64,000 nucleotides of DNA from Nostoc sp. 'Peltigera membranacea cyanobiont' N6 (GCF_002949735.1 NZ_CP026681.1:4416501-4480500), one strand, 5' to 3'. Shown: positions 23,514 through 33,400, counted from the stretch's first letter. The notes: generated from the sequence alone by a model not told the origin. Translations and numbers: made by a program.

Positions 23514-26500
23514 TTAATTGGCTAGCAATAGTTGATTTAAAGGAATTGAGCATTCTTGCTTGTCGCCCCAGCATTTCCGAGCGATCGCTATTCCCCCTCT
23601 AACAGCTTTCAAAACATAGCTTCGGAAGTGCGAACCAAAACCCGTTTCCTTAATTTCAGCTTGTGTAGCGATCGCCTGCTGTGCCAATTCCTCTAAAGAC
23701 AATTGCTGCTGATATTCATGATGAAGTTGCCAGAGATGCGAACGCTGGTTTTCTGAAAGTAGCGGCCAAACTTCATCAATCTCGGCTTGGTTTACCCCAA
23801 CTTCTCCCCAATTAGACGCTTTTATCAGTTTCTCAATTACCGCTTCTGACTGCTGATTTTCAACTGGTAACTCAGCCGCAATGCCTGCTCTGGGCGTAGC
23901 CATCGCCTGTGTAGTGGCAGTAATTTCTGTCTCTGCAACTGTTGTTATCTCTGCTGTTATTTCTGCTGTCGCTGCTATCTCCATAACCGGATTTAGTGGT
24001 GGTGATTCTTCCCAGTTCACCTTAGTTACCGATTCTGATTGTAAATAGCCGTCAAATTTACGAGCGATCGCCTGCAAAACTTCTACTCTCACAGGGTCAA
24101 GCATGGCTGGATTATCGACACAGTAGACCCGCTCCCGTACTCCATCAACAAGTTTTCTAACTGGTTTTGCTAGCTTAACCCCTATGCTATCGAGTAGCGA
24201 TCGCAAAAACCCAATGTTTTCTTTTTTAGATTCAGTTTCAGGCTTCGGTACAGTATTGAGAGCCAAGGCAATATCATTGCGCTCTCTGACCGTGTTAATT
24301 AATTTGACCACTGCCGGGGAATTTTTATGAAACTCTCCATCTAAAAACTGAAGAATATTTAGCTCTTGCAATGCCCAAATTTTTTGGTGACTGTCACCCT
24401 TAGCCTGAGCTAAAAAGAAATTTTGGTTAGTGGCCATGTAATACCAGTTAACCTCACTTCGCTTTTTAGATATCTCAAAGTTGTTGAGAAAATAAAATCG
24501 TCGTTGCTTTGAGATAAATTCTTTATCTTTAAGGTAATAATCAGCAATAAATTCAGTATCCCATAGGCTTGATTCCTTGATTTCTGGTAGTGCATCTAGT
24601 AGCCAAGTTTTCTCTATTCGTCGCTGTACTTCCTTCGTAGGGTTTGACTTAGCAACTTTGCTAGCTTCATCAATTGAATTAAATTCAATAGCTTGATAAA
24701 GCTCGAAAGCATAGCGCATTCTCACAGCTTCCTTGGCTGCTTCCTCTTTGGCTTTAGCTCCATCATCAGTTTCCCACTCGCAAATCTCAACACTATGCCC
24801 AACTTCTTCTAGTGCATGAATCAAGCATTTTCTGAGGTTATTCATCTCGAAATTATCGAGCGCTCCTAACTGAGAAGACAACTGCCACCAATCATCATTA
24901 CTACGAGCGATCGCGTTACCAATTATTTCGAGCATTTTGCTATTATTTCCATCAGCTGCAAGTATAGCTGATTGAATAATTTTCTCATCCAGCAATTTGG
25001 AGAATGCTTTAGCTGAATAATTTTTCGGGTTATTTCTGTCCCTAATTGTTGATTGTTCAGGACAGAACACATAGTGAGGTATTGTGTTATCCCTAAGCCT
25101 AAACAGCATTTGGTGTTGGCTGTTAGTACTTTGAACACCAGTAAAAAAAGTAAACTTATCTGTAAAATAATTCTTGACAGTAACACTTACCCCAGATTCC
25201 GCAGTGGGCGAAATTATAAAATAATCTGGCTTGTATTTTTCGATAAATGCGTCTGGGTTAACCAAGAACTCTTTAGCCCAAAGTTCGCCGCTAGTATCCT
25301 TGTTTAAAACATAACCAAATTTACCAGCTTGTCTAAGAATTTCATCAAGCCTATCTGTCAATTTTTTGGAGTCGCTGGCAATCCAGGGCCTTACATCATC
25401 AGATAATAAAGCCTTAATTAGTGGTGACTTATCCCGTTTTTTAATTTCTCCATCTTCATCAATACCAACAATAAATTTAAAGGTGTGTGGGGCAACTTGA
25501 GTTTGATTTTCAATTTTGATTACTTTCTTACCTGCTATCTTGGCTATAAAATCAACGTAGATGTCAGCCAAGTTACCATCGAGTAAAATCACTCTATTGC
25601 AGTCTCGTAAAGCTTTTGAGAGTATTGCTATAGCTCTACCTTGTTCTTCTTTCAGTGTGCCACCGTTGGTAGCATGAAGCAGAACTGAGACAGTTTCATC
25701 TAGGTAAATATCGACCCCTTTGAAATAGCCGTCGATGTGGTGAATCGAGTCAAGACAAAGCGCTAGATGAGTAGCATTATCAGCCACAAAATCACGTCCA
25801 TTATCATCATTTAAATGGTATATTTTTAGTCCTACTTGACTTGCTCTATTACCAGTCTGCAATAGTAAATTGTTGCGATAACCAATCATAAAACCACGAT
25901 TATAACATAGCCTAATTAGCTCAATGAGTGCTTCGGTTTTGCCACTGCCCAGCCCAGATTTAGCCGAAATAATGGCATCATTATCAGGTATTTGAGCAAA
26001 TCTGAACTGAGATTGATTAACCACAATATCGGGTGTATAACGGCGACTTTTTAACCAGTTACGCCACGCCCAATCCTGAGAATCATCTTTAGATTCTGAT
26101 TCATCAGCCAGTGAGAAAAATTCCCCTGGTGTGATTAAATCAAAGCCAAGAATGTTGTCAAGTTCATCAATGTCAGGGTGTTGCCCTTTTTCTAGCTGAT
26201 CCCACCAAGCAACACTAACTGAGTAAGTCCTACTTGTTAATTCTTCAATAATTTTCTTGTAATTACTTAGGATATGAGAATTATCTAAGCTTCCAGCATC
26301 TGGGCATAAAACAACTTTACTAGTCTGCCCTAGCCCGTCTGCCACTGCATTGATTGAGCCTAGCCAGTTTGCCCCTGCTGCTCCAATAATTTGGATGTCT
26401 TTACGTCCATGCCTAAACCACAATTCCAGAGCGGTAATCAGCGACTTTAACCCACCTTCTACTAACCAAGTTTCTGTGATTTGTTCGGCTTCTGGATGCC

Positions 26501-27191
26501 TCCAGAGAAATACAGGTAATTCACCGCTTGGCAGGTGTGGCCCATTCCCGCCTTTATTGGCAGATGATAGCCAAATATAATTGCCAAATTTTACACGGTT
26601 GTCACTGGCTATTTGAAATCCTGTAATTTCACCGTTGAGGTTTACAGCCGCGATCGCAAGCCCGATGACCCCTGTTAGTTGCCCTCCAGATACCCCAGCC
26701 AAAGACGGGGGAGCATCAACTTTTAACCCTGGCTTCCAACTTGCTAGCCACCCTTGAGAAACTGCAAAATCAATCTGTTCAGAATTTAAGCCGCGTCTCT
26801 GTGACAGTTCTGAGATGCGGTGTTTTTGGTTTAATCCCAGTGTGGCAACGATGCGGCGGTATTGTTCATCCCGGTCGGGGATGGAAATCAATTTAGCTAA
26901 CTTCTGTTGCTCCTCCCATTGGAATTTTTCACGCCGTCGTCTTTGTTCATCAGCCCAGTGCTGTTTTTGTTCTTCTGCCCATTGCTGATTGTCGAGCTTT
27001 AAAACTGCCCATAACCCATCTTGGGTAAAATCGATGACTTTATAGCCACCCTCAACAATTTCACCCTTGCGGCTGCTATTGGCAGACATACAGAGAATAA
27101 TTTCTTCTATATCCTGATGTCGGCAGTTGCCTTTAGTATCGCCACAAGACAAACAAGGATTTGCTTTAGAGGTAGGGGTAAACTTGCTCAT
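23514..27191 (-). CDS. Plasmid replication protein of the CyRepA1 type
   Basis: The 1225-residue protein has a Cys/His-rich N-terminus (CLSCGDTKGNCRHQD). A Toprim/DUF3854-like region follows around 240-330 (ETWLVEGGLKSLITALELW, VVLCPDAGSLD). A helicase-type ATPase region follows, with Walker A SAKSGLGSGKTEAL (near 410) and an acidic motif DIYLDETVSV (near 495). This arrangement of primase-like and helicase-like halves is what I know as the cyanobacterial CyRepA1 plasmid replication family. It probably opens and primes the replicon origin. Its start overlaps the upstream small gene by four bases. Its presence argues for plasmid origin of the surrounding DNA. Confidence 0.75.
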   Translation of the reverse strand: MSKFTPTSKANPCLSCGDTKGNCRHQDIEEIILCMSANSSRKGEIVEGGYKVIDFTQDGLWAVLKLDNQQWAEEQKQHWADEQRRRREKFQWEEQQKLAKLISIPDRDEQYRRIVATLGLNQKHRISELSQRRGLNSEQIDFAVSQGWLASWKPGLKVDAPPSLAGVSGGQLTGVIGLAIAAVNLNGEITGFQIASDNRVKFGNYIWLSSANKGGNGPHLPSGELPVFLWRHPEAEQITETWLVEGGLKSLITALELWFRHGRKDIQIIGAAGANWLGSINAVADGLGQTSKVVLCPDAGSLDNSHILSNYKKIIEELTSRTYSVSVAWWDQLEKGQHPDIDELDNILGFDLITPGEFFSLADESESKDDSQDWAWRNWLKSRRYTPDIVVNQSQFRFAQIPDNDAIISAKSGLGSGKTEALIELIRLCYNRGFMIGYRNNLLLQTGNRASQVGLKIYHLNDDNGRDFVADNATHLALCLDSIHHIDGYFKGVDIYLDETVSVLLHATNGGTLKEEQGRAIAILSKALRDCNRVILLDGNLADIYVDFIAKIAGKKVIKIENQTQVAPHTFKFIVGIDEDGEIKKRDKSPLIKALLSDDVRPWIASDSKKLTDRLDEILRQAGKFGYVLNKDTSGELWAKEFLVNPDAFIEKYKPDYFIISPTAESGVSVTVKNYFTDKFTFFTGVQSTNSQHQMLFRLRDNTIPHYVFCPEQSTIRDRNNPKNYSAKAFSKLLDEKIIQSAILAADGNNSKMLEIIGNAIARSNDDWWQLSSQLGALDNFEMNNLRKCLIHALEEVGHSVEICEWETDDGAKAKEEAAKEAVRMRYAFELYQAIEFNSIDEASKVAKSNPTKEVQRRIEKTWLLDALPEIKESSLWDTEFIADYYLKDKEFISKQRRFYFLNNFEISKKRSEVNWYYMATNQNFFLAQAKGDSHQKIWALQELNILQFLDGEFHKNSPAVVKLINTVRERNDIALALNTVPKPETESKKENIGFLRSLLDSIGVKLAKPVRKLVDGVRERVYCVDNPAMLDPVRVEVLQAIARKFDGYLQSESVTKVNWEESPPLNPVMEIAATAEITAEITTVAETEITATTQAMATPRAGIAAELPVENQQSEAVIEKLIKASNWGEVGVNQAEIDEVWPLLSENQRSHLWQLHHEYQQQLSLEELAQQAIATQAEIKETGFGSHFRSYVLKAVRGGIAIARKCWGDKQECSIPLNQLLLAN

Positions 27192-27403
27192 ACTGCCACC
27201 TCATATTGAAGGTTAGCCAGTATGAAGAAAATTACTAAGCTGTCGTGATAGCCTGCTTTTTCGAGAATTTCGACAGATTCAGTCAATCTTCTGTCGGTAA
27301 TGAGTTCCATGAGCAGGCTAAAAAGTTGACCATCAGGGGGGTTTTTGCTAGAATGCCTATGGTTAAAGGCTTTTTTAGAGCTATTTTTGGATTTTTTGTT
27401 CAT
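27188..27403 (-). CDS. Small protein translationally coupled to the replication gene
   Basis: The 71-residue product has a basic, disordered N-terminus (NKKSKNSSKKAFNHRHSSK) and a helical rest (LFSLLMELITDRRLTESVEI, then GYHDSLVIFFILANL). Its stop overlaps the start of the CyRepA1 gene by ATGA, so it is the first gene of the replication operon. I know no function. Position suggests a copy-number or replication accessory role. Confidence 0.55.
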   Translation of the reverse strand: MNKKSKNSSKKAFNHRHSSKNPPDGQLFSLLMELITDRRLTESVEILEKAGYHDSLVIFFILANLQYEVAV

Positions 27404-27606
27404 TGCTGTAATTTTGTAAGGTGTTTACAAATCACAGCCCCTTGAAGTTATGTCAATAAAATTGTTAAGCTAGACGTACTAATTGAATTGAAATTTTTGG
27501 AATCTGTTGAGTTTCAGATTCCCTGGTGAACGCCTGAGAAACGTTCGACATAACTAGGGGGCTGCACTCAGCATTTTTTTTGCTGATGATTTCAAAATAA
27601 GCCTTG

Positions 27607-28383
27607 CTAGGCAGGCAATGCAAATTTCGCGCGAATATTCAGTAAAGTATCTTTTTTTACACGGGTTACAGGTATTCGTTTAAGAGTATGGCGATCGCGG
27701 TAATTTAAACGCCCTGCTAGATTAGCAATTGCTTTTATTTCGCTGTTGACTTTTAATTCTTTAGCTAGTTTCCCCAATCCTTTGAGATATTCAGACCAAA
27801 GTTTTTTAACCAGTTTGTTGTCAAGCCCCATACTTATCGCAGAGTCAAACATTCTGTAAAGATGAATATTTTCATGTGATTTTTTAAAGGGGATAATTCC
27901 TTTGTCTAACGATCTTCTAAGTATTCTTAGTCCGTCTTCTGTTTCTCCTTTTGCAATACTATCCGTAGACAACAGAATTGATTTAACTTGGCTTTGTTGA
28001 TTTTCTGTGATGCACTTTATCCACCAGCAGTAAAGGGTTGGGTAATGATGCCTAAATTCAATTGCCTCCCAAATTGCAGCACATAAATCAAGTTGGATGT
28101 TGTATAATTCAGCTTTTGCTCTTTGGTTTAAGAAATCTGGGTGCGTAAATGGCATCTGTTTAATATTTACCGCTTTTGTCCGACAATAAACAAGCCAGTA
28201 AGCAATTACCTCCCATTCAAAAAGCATTTCTGAGAGTAGCCATGTTTGAGCATCTGTAAGCGTATCCCAGTCAATATCTTTAATAAGTTGTGGAGGAGTA
28301 AAGGAAGCTATAGCCCTACCTTCACTGTCGGCAATCCTGTATGCTTCTCCTGAAATTGTTGCTATTCCTGTCTTATAGGTCAT
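27607..28383 (-). CDS. Unknown plasmid-type protein, 258 residues
   Basis: The soluble protein has a beta-like start (TGIATISGEAYRIADSEGRA) and a mostly helical body rich in Trp and Tyr (WDTLTDAQTWLLSEMLFEWE, YCWWIKCITEN). It ends in a basic segment (LNYRDRHTLKRIPVTRVKK) that could bind DNA. No family is recognised. It is oriented like the replication genes and lies about 200 bases upstream of them. Transfer or maintenance functions are possible. Confidence 0.5.
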   Translation of the reverse strand: MTYKTGIATISGEAYRIADSEGRAIASFTPPQLIKDIDWDTLTDAQTWLLSEMLFEWEVIAYWLVYCRTKAVNIKQMPFTHPDFLNQRAKAELYNIQLDLCAAIWEAIEFRHHYPTLYCWWIKCITENQQSQVKSILLSTDSIAKGETEDGLRILRRSLDKGIIPFKKSHENIHLYRMFDSAISMGLDNKLVKKLWSEYLKGLGKLAKELKVNSEIKAIANLAGRLNYRDRHTLKRIPVTRVKKDTLLNIRAKFALPA

Positions 28384-28436
28384 ACATTACAAACTGCGAT
28401 CGCTACTTGGTAAGAAAAAAGCAAGAAACGGGTTTA

Positions 28437-28778
28437 TCAATGGTTGTTACCTTGTTGTCGTAGCAGGTAGTCTAAGATCCGGTCGATACGCTCCAATGCA
28501 GCGTTGTTAGTACGCTGATTTTCCTCAAGTCGCTCTAAAACTGTTGCCTGTTGGGTAAACAGACGTTGTGTATTGAAAATAAAAGAATCAACCCGTTCGC
28601 TTAACTGGCCAAGTTGTGCTTGGGTTGTTAATTGAGCGTTGGCCATCTCGTCAACTTTAGTACCTAGTCGATCAATTTTCTCATTGGCTGATTCTGCATA
28701 GCTAGCAGCAGACAGTAGCAATTGCTTAACTGTCTCTAGTTCATCCTCTACATGGTCTAGTCGCTGTGCGTTGGTCAT
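28437..28778 (-). CDS. Coiled-coil protein
   Basis: The 113-residue protein is almost entirely predicted coiled coil: heptads in LDHVEDELETVKQLLLSA, EKIDRLGTKVDEMANAQ, QLGQLSERVDSF and LERIDRILDYLL. Such short coiled-coil proteins are common on cyanobacterial plasmids; their roles are not known. Its start overlaps the stop of the gene at 28775-28936 by ATGA, so both come from one message. Confidence 0.6.
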   Translation of the reverse strand: MTNAQRLDHVEDELETVKQLLLSAASYAESANEKIDRLGTKVDEMANAQLTTQAQLGQLSERVDSFIFNTQRLFTQQATVLERLEENQRTNNAALERIDRILDYLLRQQGNNH

Positions 28779-28936
28779 GCTGATTTCTCCTGTTTATCTT
28801 TATCCTGTGCTGCTTTAGCGAGTAAAGTAGCTGCAAGATTGCTAGCACTTCTATTTTCTTCTTTTGCCCATTCTTCAAGTTTTTTAAGAGTGGTGTCATC
28901 TGAGAAATAAACAGTCAATCTATATCGGGTAGCCAT
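28775..28936 (-). CDS. Small ribbon-helix-helix-like protein
   Basis: From the ATG at 28936 the product is 53 residues: MATRYRLTVYFSDDTTLKKL, then EEWAKEENRSASNLAATLLAK. It has one beta strand followed by two helices, the CopG/Arc fold pattern, and a charged tail. In-frame starts at 28948 and 28981 are alternatives. It is coupled (ATGA) to the coiled-coil gene. It could be an antitoxin or an autoregulator; no toxin gene is recognisable beside it. Confidence 0.55.
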   Translation of the reverse strand: MATRYRLTVYFSDDTTLKKLEEWAKEENRSASNLAATLLAKAAQDKDKQEKSA

Positions 28937-29225
28937 TTCAGCAAACATAAATCTATTAGTCCATAATGCCTTACCTGACAATTAAATACTCTATAAGACT
29001 TTACAAGATTGTTTAATGCTTCACTTGACAGTATAGTACCGTCATGTACTACTATATTAACAGGTAAGCAATCGATCAACAACAAGTCACTAATTAGCGT
29101 CCTACGAGTACCCCAAAAACATACACAGTAAGGGGTTTAGCGTTCAGGTGCTACATCCTGATGTGTACTTATTCTGATTGCTAGCTAGTTACTATCTGAT
29201 TCACATTGATTACTGTAGTAAACCC

Positions 29226-29594
29226 ATGAAACCTAGACGGAGCAAACATTCTACAGACATAGACTCATTCCTTGATTTCCCATCTACCAAGACATATTTA
29301 GCTGAGGTCTTGGGTGTTAGCCGCTCGACTTTGGTCACTTGGGAGAATTTAGCCTTCTGGAGAATCCCCAGTTTCAGAGATGCCTACCCCAAAAAAGCCG
29401 ATAACACTCACGATCGCGAGTCGCCCTTGTCGCCCTATCAAGCATGGGTTTTGGGGAGAGTAGGGCGATTAATGGCTCAACTCCGACGCAGCGATCGCGT
29501 CAAAGGCTATATCGCCAAAAACCCGAATGATTTTTCTAGATACCGCTATCAGCAAGCATTCCAGCAAATCCAAAAAATCCAAAAGGGAGCGTAA
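29226..29594 (+). CDS. Helix-turn-helix protein, plasmid-type
   Basis: From the ATG at 29226 the protein has 122 residues. Residues about 15-45 (FPSTKTYLAEVLGVSRSTLV) read as a helix-turn-helix, followed by AFWRIPSFRDAYPKK and helices SPYQAWVLGRVGRLMAQLRR. The C-terminus repeats Gln/Lys. It starts four bases before the next small gene and opposite the coupled pair at 28775-28936. It is probably a transcription regulator of the local plasmid genes; the family is not named. Confidence 0.55.
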   Translation: MKPRRSKHSTDIDSFLDFPSTKTYLAEVLGVSRSTLVTWENLAFWRIPSFRDAYPKKADNTHDRESPLSPYQAWVLGRVGRLMAQLRRSDRVKGYIAKNPNDFSRYRYQQAFQQIQKIQKGA

Positions 29595-29597
29595 ATC

Positions 29598-29733
29598 ATG
29601 GCAACACGGAAGAGAACCACAGCACCAACAGCAGACACAGTAAGCATTCATGATGCTTGCTTAAGATATATGACCACGGAACAAAGCTTGAGACTGGCTT
29701 TAAGCCATGTTCGCCCTGATGATTTCGACACTG
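29598..29733 (+). pseudogene. 5' part of a small gene cut by an IS630 insertion
   Basis: The frame starts at an ATG just after the helix-turn-helix gene: MATRKRTTAPTADTVSIHDA, then YMTTEQSLRLALSHVRPDDF. It meets the left end of an IS630-type element at 29734. Beyond that point the frame is element sequence. The right part of the gene was not found with confidence after the element's right end at 30909. No family is recognised. Confidence 0.6.
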
Positions 29734-30909
29734 TAAGTAAGTGGGCGTCAAAAAAGTCAATTATGTTAAGATATGTAAATACAGAGAATGCATCTACAAG
29801 GGTGGTTTGTATATGGGCGCTCGTTTAAGAGTATTTCTAACTGATGAGCAAGACCGAACTTTGCGAAACCTGAGAAAAGAAGATGTGCCACAGAAAGTCA
29901 AAGATAGAGCGGAAGTAATCAGGCTAAATGCACATGGCTGGTATGTGGAGAAAATAGCATCTCACTTTGATTGGAACGAGAAAACAGTGAGAAAAGTCTT
30001 GCATCAATGGAAGAATCTCGGTTTAGAAGGACTTTGGGAATCACCCGGTCGAGGGGGAAAACCAAAATGGAAAGAGGATGACATAGTATTTTTAGAAGAA
30101 TGCTTAAGAAAAGAGCCACGCACATATAATAGCCCTCAGTTAGCTCTGAAGTTAAAAACAGAACGCAACATACAGATGAGTCCCGATAGGTTAAGACGGG
30201 TACTCAAAAAAAGGGGATTGATTGGAAGCGCGCAAGAAAAAGTCATAAAGGCAAACAAGATCCGATAGCACGAGCAAACAAGCAAGCAGACCTAGATATG
30301 CTGGAATTAGCTGCTGCAAGCGGTGAAATCGATTTAAAGTACTTAGATGAATCAGGGTTTTGTGTGTGGAGTGAGCCTGGTTACACCTATTACTTTAGGG
30401 GTGAGCAAAAACGTTTAGAACAAACAAAACGCCGTGGTCGTAGATTAAGTATTATAGGATTTCTACAACCTTTAATAAGTTTTGTTTACGGTTTAGTTAT
30501 CGGTGGTGTTAACCGTAAATCTTACATAAAAATGATGGACTCCGAAGCCCAGGAAGCACAAAAAACAGGACGTACCAGGGTAATTGTGCAAGATAACGGG
30601 CCAATACATCGATGCCGAGAAGTTCAGCAATTGTGGAAAAAATGGGAAAGTCAGGGTTTATACATATTTTTTCTACCAAAGTATTGCTCAGAAATGAATC
30701 CAATTGAATTGGAATGGCAACACATAAAAAAAGATGAGCTATCTGGGCAAGCATTTGATGATGAGTTAGACCTTGCTTACGCTGTAATCAATGGCGTCCA
30801 AGCTAGAGGGGAAAAAAGCAATCACAGTACACGACGTGTAAAATTTAACTCTAGCTTATCAGGTTGAGACTTTGTTACATAGCGGAAAATTTTGGCACCC
30901 ACCTACTTA
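29734..30909 (+). mobile_element. IS630-family insertion sequence
   Basis: The left end TAAGTAAGTGGGCGTC (29734-29749) and the right end, whose reverse complement begins TAAGTAGGTGGGTGCC (30894-30909), are inverted repeats starting with the TA target expected for IS630. The element is about 1.18 kb and carries one two-frame transposase gene. Confidence 0.75.
29813..30867 (+). CDS. IS630 transposase, two overlapping frames (programmed frameshift)
   Basis: Frame one starts at 29813 (MGARLRVFLTDEQDRTLRNL) and holds two helix-turn-helix segments (HGWYVEKIASHFDWNEKTV and SPQLALKLKTERN). It ends at 30268. Frame two (in frame with 30298-30867) holds the DDE domain: LKYLDESGFCVW, VIVQDNGPIH and SEMNPIELEWQHIKK. 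The join lies at the AAGAAAAAGTC slip site near 30233. Many IS630 elements make the full transposase by ribosomal frameshifting here. All three acidic residues are present, so the copy may be active. Confidence 0.75.
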
Positions 30910-31125
30910 GATTATAAAAAAATATTAGAAAAAAGAGATGATTATGGACCAACAGGTAATGGTGGGAACGGACTAATTTTACATAGTTCTTTAGCACTAG
31001 ACCCAGATTTTGGTCAGCCACTAGGACTATTATGGGAGAAATTGTGGCATCGACAGCACAAAGCATCTCCACCACCAGGGGAAACATCTACGGCAAAAAA
31101 AAAGCGATTAAAAAAAGAACGTTGA
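30910..31125 (+). pseudogene. Internal fragment of an IS4-type transposase
   Basis: After the IS630 right end the frame reads GLILHSSLALDPDFGQPLGL, then LWEKLWHRQHKASPPP and a lysine-rich tail. This is the conserved stretch of IS4-family transposases that follows the first catalytic Asp. Both neighbouring catalytic parts are missing. It is a remnant only. Confidence 0.6.
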
Positions 31126-31156
31126 TTTTAGTTACTCGCCTTTGTTAGAGAGGAAT

Positions 31157-31600
31157 ATGGTTCGCGACAGTACATCGCGAATCGTCTCCGTTAATTTTAT
31201 GTCGAAAGACCGAAAAACCATAGCCCAAGAGGATTTACACAAGCGTATAGATTTTGTGATCTCAATGTTGGAGCGTCTTGAACTTGAAGTGTCTGCTATA
31301 CATCATTCAACCCCTGTCGCGCCTCCTAGTTGTCGGATAGCTCGTTAACAAGCATTGGGACGTAAAGAATTTTATTGGTACTATAAACTACATGCTACAA
31401 CACCAATATTTCCGACTCGGAGTGATGGCAAGCTTTCCAAGTACAAGCATTTAGGTAAGGCTGGTAGTCAAGCCTACATAGATGCCATTGAACAAATTAC
31501 TGCAAGGACTAAAATTGAAGCTTTAGATCGTTCGATTGAGACTCTCAAGCAGGGTTTAAAAGATTTAGTCGAAGAAACCTCCAAATATAATAAAGAATAG
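31157..31600 (+). pseudogene. Small gene split by one in-frame stop codon
   Basis: An ATG at 31157, with GAGAGGA upstream, opens a frame to a TAA at 31346-31348. The same frame continues for 84 more codons (GRKEFYWYYKLHATTPIFPT, then LGKAGSQAYIDAIEQI and a helical tail). The second half, rich in aromatic and Lys residues, looks like the conserved part. A TTG at 31355 could restart translation. Either this is a pseudogene with a point nonsense change or two adjacent small genes. I do not recognise the family. A strong terminator follows. Confidence 0.5.
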
Positions 31601-31602
31601 CA

Positions 31603-31642
31603 ACTGGTTCGCGATAGGATATCGCGAACCAGTCTTTCTTTT
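31603..31642 (+). terminator. Intrinsic terminator
   Basis: ACTGGTTCGCGAT (31603-31615) pairs perfectly with ATCGCGAACCAGT (31621-31633), followed by CTTTCTTTT. It ends the transcript of the split gene. Confidence 0.75.
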
Positions 31643-31654
31643 CCACATCCCGTG

Positions 31655-32153
31655 AAAAGTCAGCTAAACTGCCGGGACAAATCACAAGGCAACGATGCAA
31701 ATCACCTCGGATGAGCAATTCCCGCATCAGCAACCCCGCCATAATAGTTTTACCTGCACCTGGATCATCTGCTAAGAGAAAACGCAGAGGTTGACGAGTT
31801 AACATTTCCCCGTAAACGGCGGTTATTTGGTGTGGTAAAGGTTCGACTAGAGAGGTGTGAACAGCTAGCAAGGGATCGAACAGATAAGCTAGACGGATGC
31901 GGTGCGCTTCTGATGCCAGACGAAAATTAGCCCCATCAGCAGTAAAACTCCAAGCACCACCAGAGGTGATTATTTCCAAGGTAGGTTCTCTGTCTCGAAA
32001 GACTAACTCATTCCCTAGCGTGCCGCTAGCATCTTTGTATGTCAATTCCACAACATCAGAACCATGCCACTGAGCATCGACGATGGTGACAATACTGTTC
32101 GGCAGAATACCTTGTACTTGCGTGCCTTTTGTCAGATCCTCAAGTCTAACCAT
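31655..32153 (-). pseudogene. N-terminal fragment of a large SNF2-type helicase
   Basis: The frame starts MVRLEDLTKGTQVQGILPNS and runs through RIRLAYLFDPLLAVHTSLVE and PLPHQITAVYGEML to the Walker A motif FLLADDPGAGKTIMAG and CLVICPGSLA. Then it loses similarity at about 31660. Full-length relatives are around 1000 residues and are often found with methyltransferase genes in phage-defence loci. Only the first 165 residues remain here, without motifs II-VI, so it cannot act as a helicase. It marks a former defence gene destroyed by later insertions. Confidence 0.65.
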
Positions 32154-32393
32154 GTTGCGGTGTCTTCCCTTTTTGCGGATGTCAGTGGCAATGTAAATAC
32201 CAATGTTTTTTTGGCTGGATATTGCTCCTTATGACCATAAGAGACACTAGGCTGGTTAGTAGCTAGTATATTTACTGTTTTTGGCTGTGGTAGCTTGACG
32301 TTGCTTAATTAAAAAGCTGATTTTAAGCGATCGCAATCTGATAACTATTTTTGAGGTACTGTATTGTCAAAGTGTTAAGACAAGTTCTCTTAC

Positions 32394-32606
32394 TTAGTAA
32401 TGCTTTTGATATTCTGCCATTTCTGCAAAAGATGTAAAACATCGCTGGCATTGTCCGTCTATCCATAAAGCCGGAATTGGAAAAGGTTTTTCACAGACAG
32501 GGCATTTTGATAACAAGCGTAACTGATGGCGATCGCACCCCACCGTCTTTTTAAATTGCCACTCTATTTTATGGCAAACAGACTGAGCATAGCAGGCTCC
32601 ACACTT
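32394..32606 (-). pseudogene. C-terminal fragment of TniQ from a Tn7-like element
   Basis: The frame reads CGACYAQSVCHKIEWQFKK, then HQLRLLSKCPVCEKPFPIPA, WIDGQCQRCFTSFAEMAEYQ. This series of CxxC pairs with the WxDGxCxRC phrase is typical of the zinc-finger part of TniQ proteins of cyanobacterial Tn7-like transposons. The N-terminal domain is absent; the frame joins an IS4 transposase remnant instead. TniQ links target recognition to TnsC. No tnsB or tnsC is left beside it, but a Tn7-like end is visible at 36574. Confidence 0.6.
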
Positions 32607-32609
32607 AAT

Positions 32610-33400
32610 CCTTTTGGGCATTTTTTAGGTTTAAACCAAGTTACCAACTTGTCACATGCGCCAACAATCTTGCCTTTACGCATGGATGTTGTCCGAGCTT
32701 GATGTTTACGGAAGACTGCATCACAATTAATTTTTTTTATAGCGACTATATCGGCGTAAGCGCAAAATGCTCTATCTCCTAAAAGGATATCTCCATGATT
32801 AAGAAACTGGTAGAGTTGACGAGCGAGTTTAATATCATGAGTGTTCAGAACATCGATACATAGAGCAACAGAGGCTCCCGTTGCCAAACTAAATATCACA
32901 CCAATTTTTGCAATTGGGAATCCACATCCAAGCTTTTGGCTACTAGGTTGGGGATATGCTTTCTGGTTTTCGGCAGTATCAGGCATTGATACCGTAGACC
33001 CATCTATTACTTTCACATTCCGACCACACCATAAATATTCTGTTGTCACTTTCGCTTCTAAATTATCTGCCGCTTTTTTAAAAAGCTTTTCTAATAATTT
33101 TTCTGGTAATCTAGAGCGTGCTTGGCAATAAGCACTTGTATCGGTAGAGGGGATTTCTACTATTTGTTCTGCCAAATGAGCAATTATTTTACTGACTGCA
33201 TTGTGGCAACTTTTATCAGAATCTAAAACTTGAGATAAAAATGCCCAAAGGGTTACTATTGGGTCAAATAATCGCCGATAATATCTAATTTTTAGCTCAT
33301 CAAGAGCTTGTTCAACTACACTTGTTGGTAACAATTCTTTAAAAGGTAATCCCAAAGATGAATTAAATTTATCCTTGAGGATTTGTACTCGTAGTGTCAC
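32610..33400 (-). pseudogene. IS4-type transposase lacking its C-terminus
   Basis: About 263 residues match the first two thirds of an IS4-family transposase. Visible are an N-terminal helical domain, the first catalytic Asp in VKVIDGSTVSMPD, and the second in DILLGDRAFCAYAD. The frame then ends at KPKKCPKGLS, before the YREK-type motif that carries the catalytic Glu. The break coincides with the TniQ fragment, so a recombination or deletion removed the 3' part. Inactive. Confidence 0.7.

Noticed and set aside
32564..32621. ATG at 32621 as the start of a 75-residue protein
   Set aside because: The similarity to TniQ begins inside the frame and the ATG belongs to the IS4 remnant read in another frame; it is a junction artefact.
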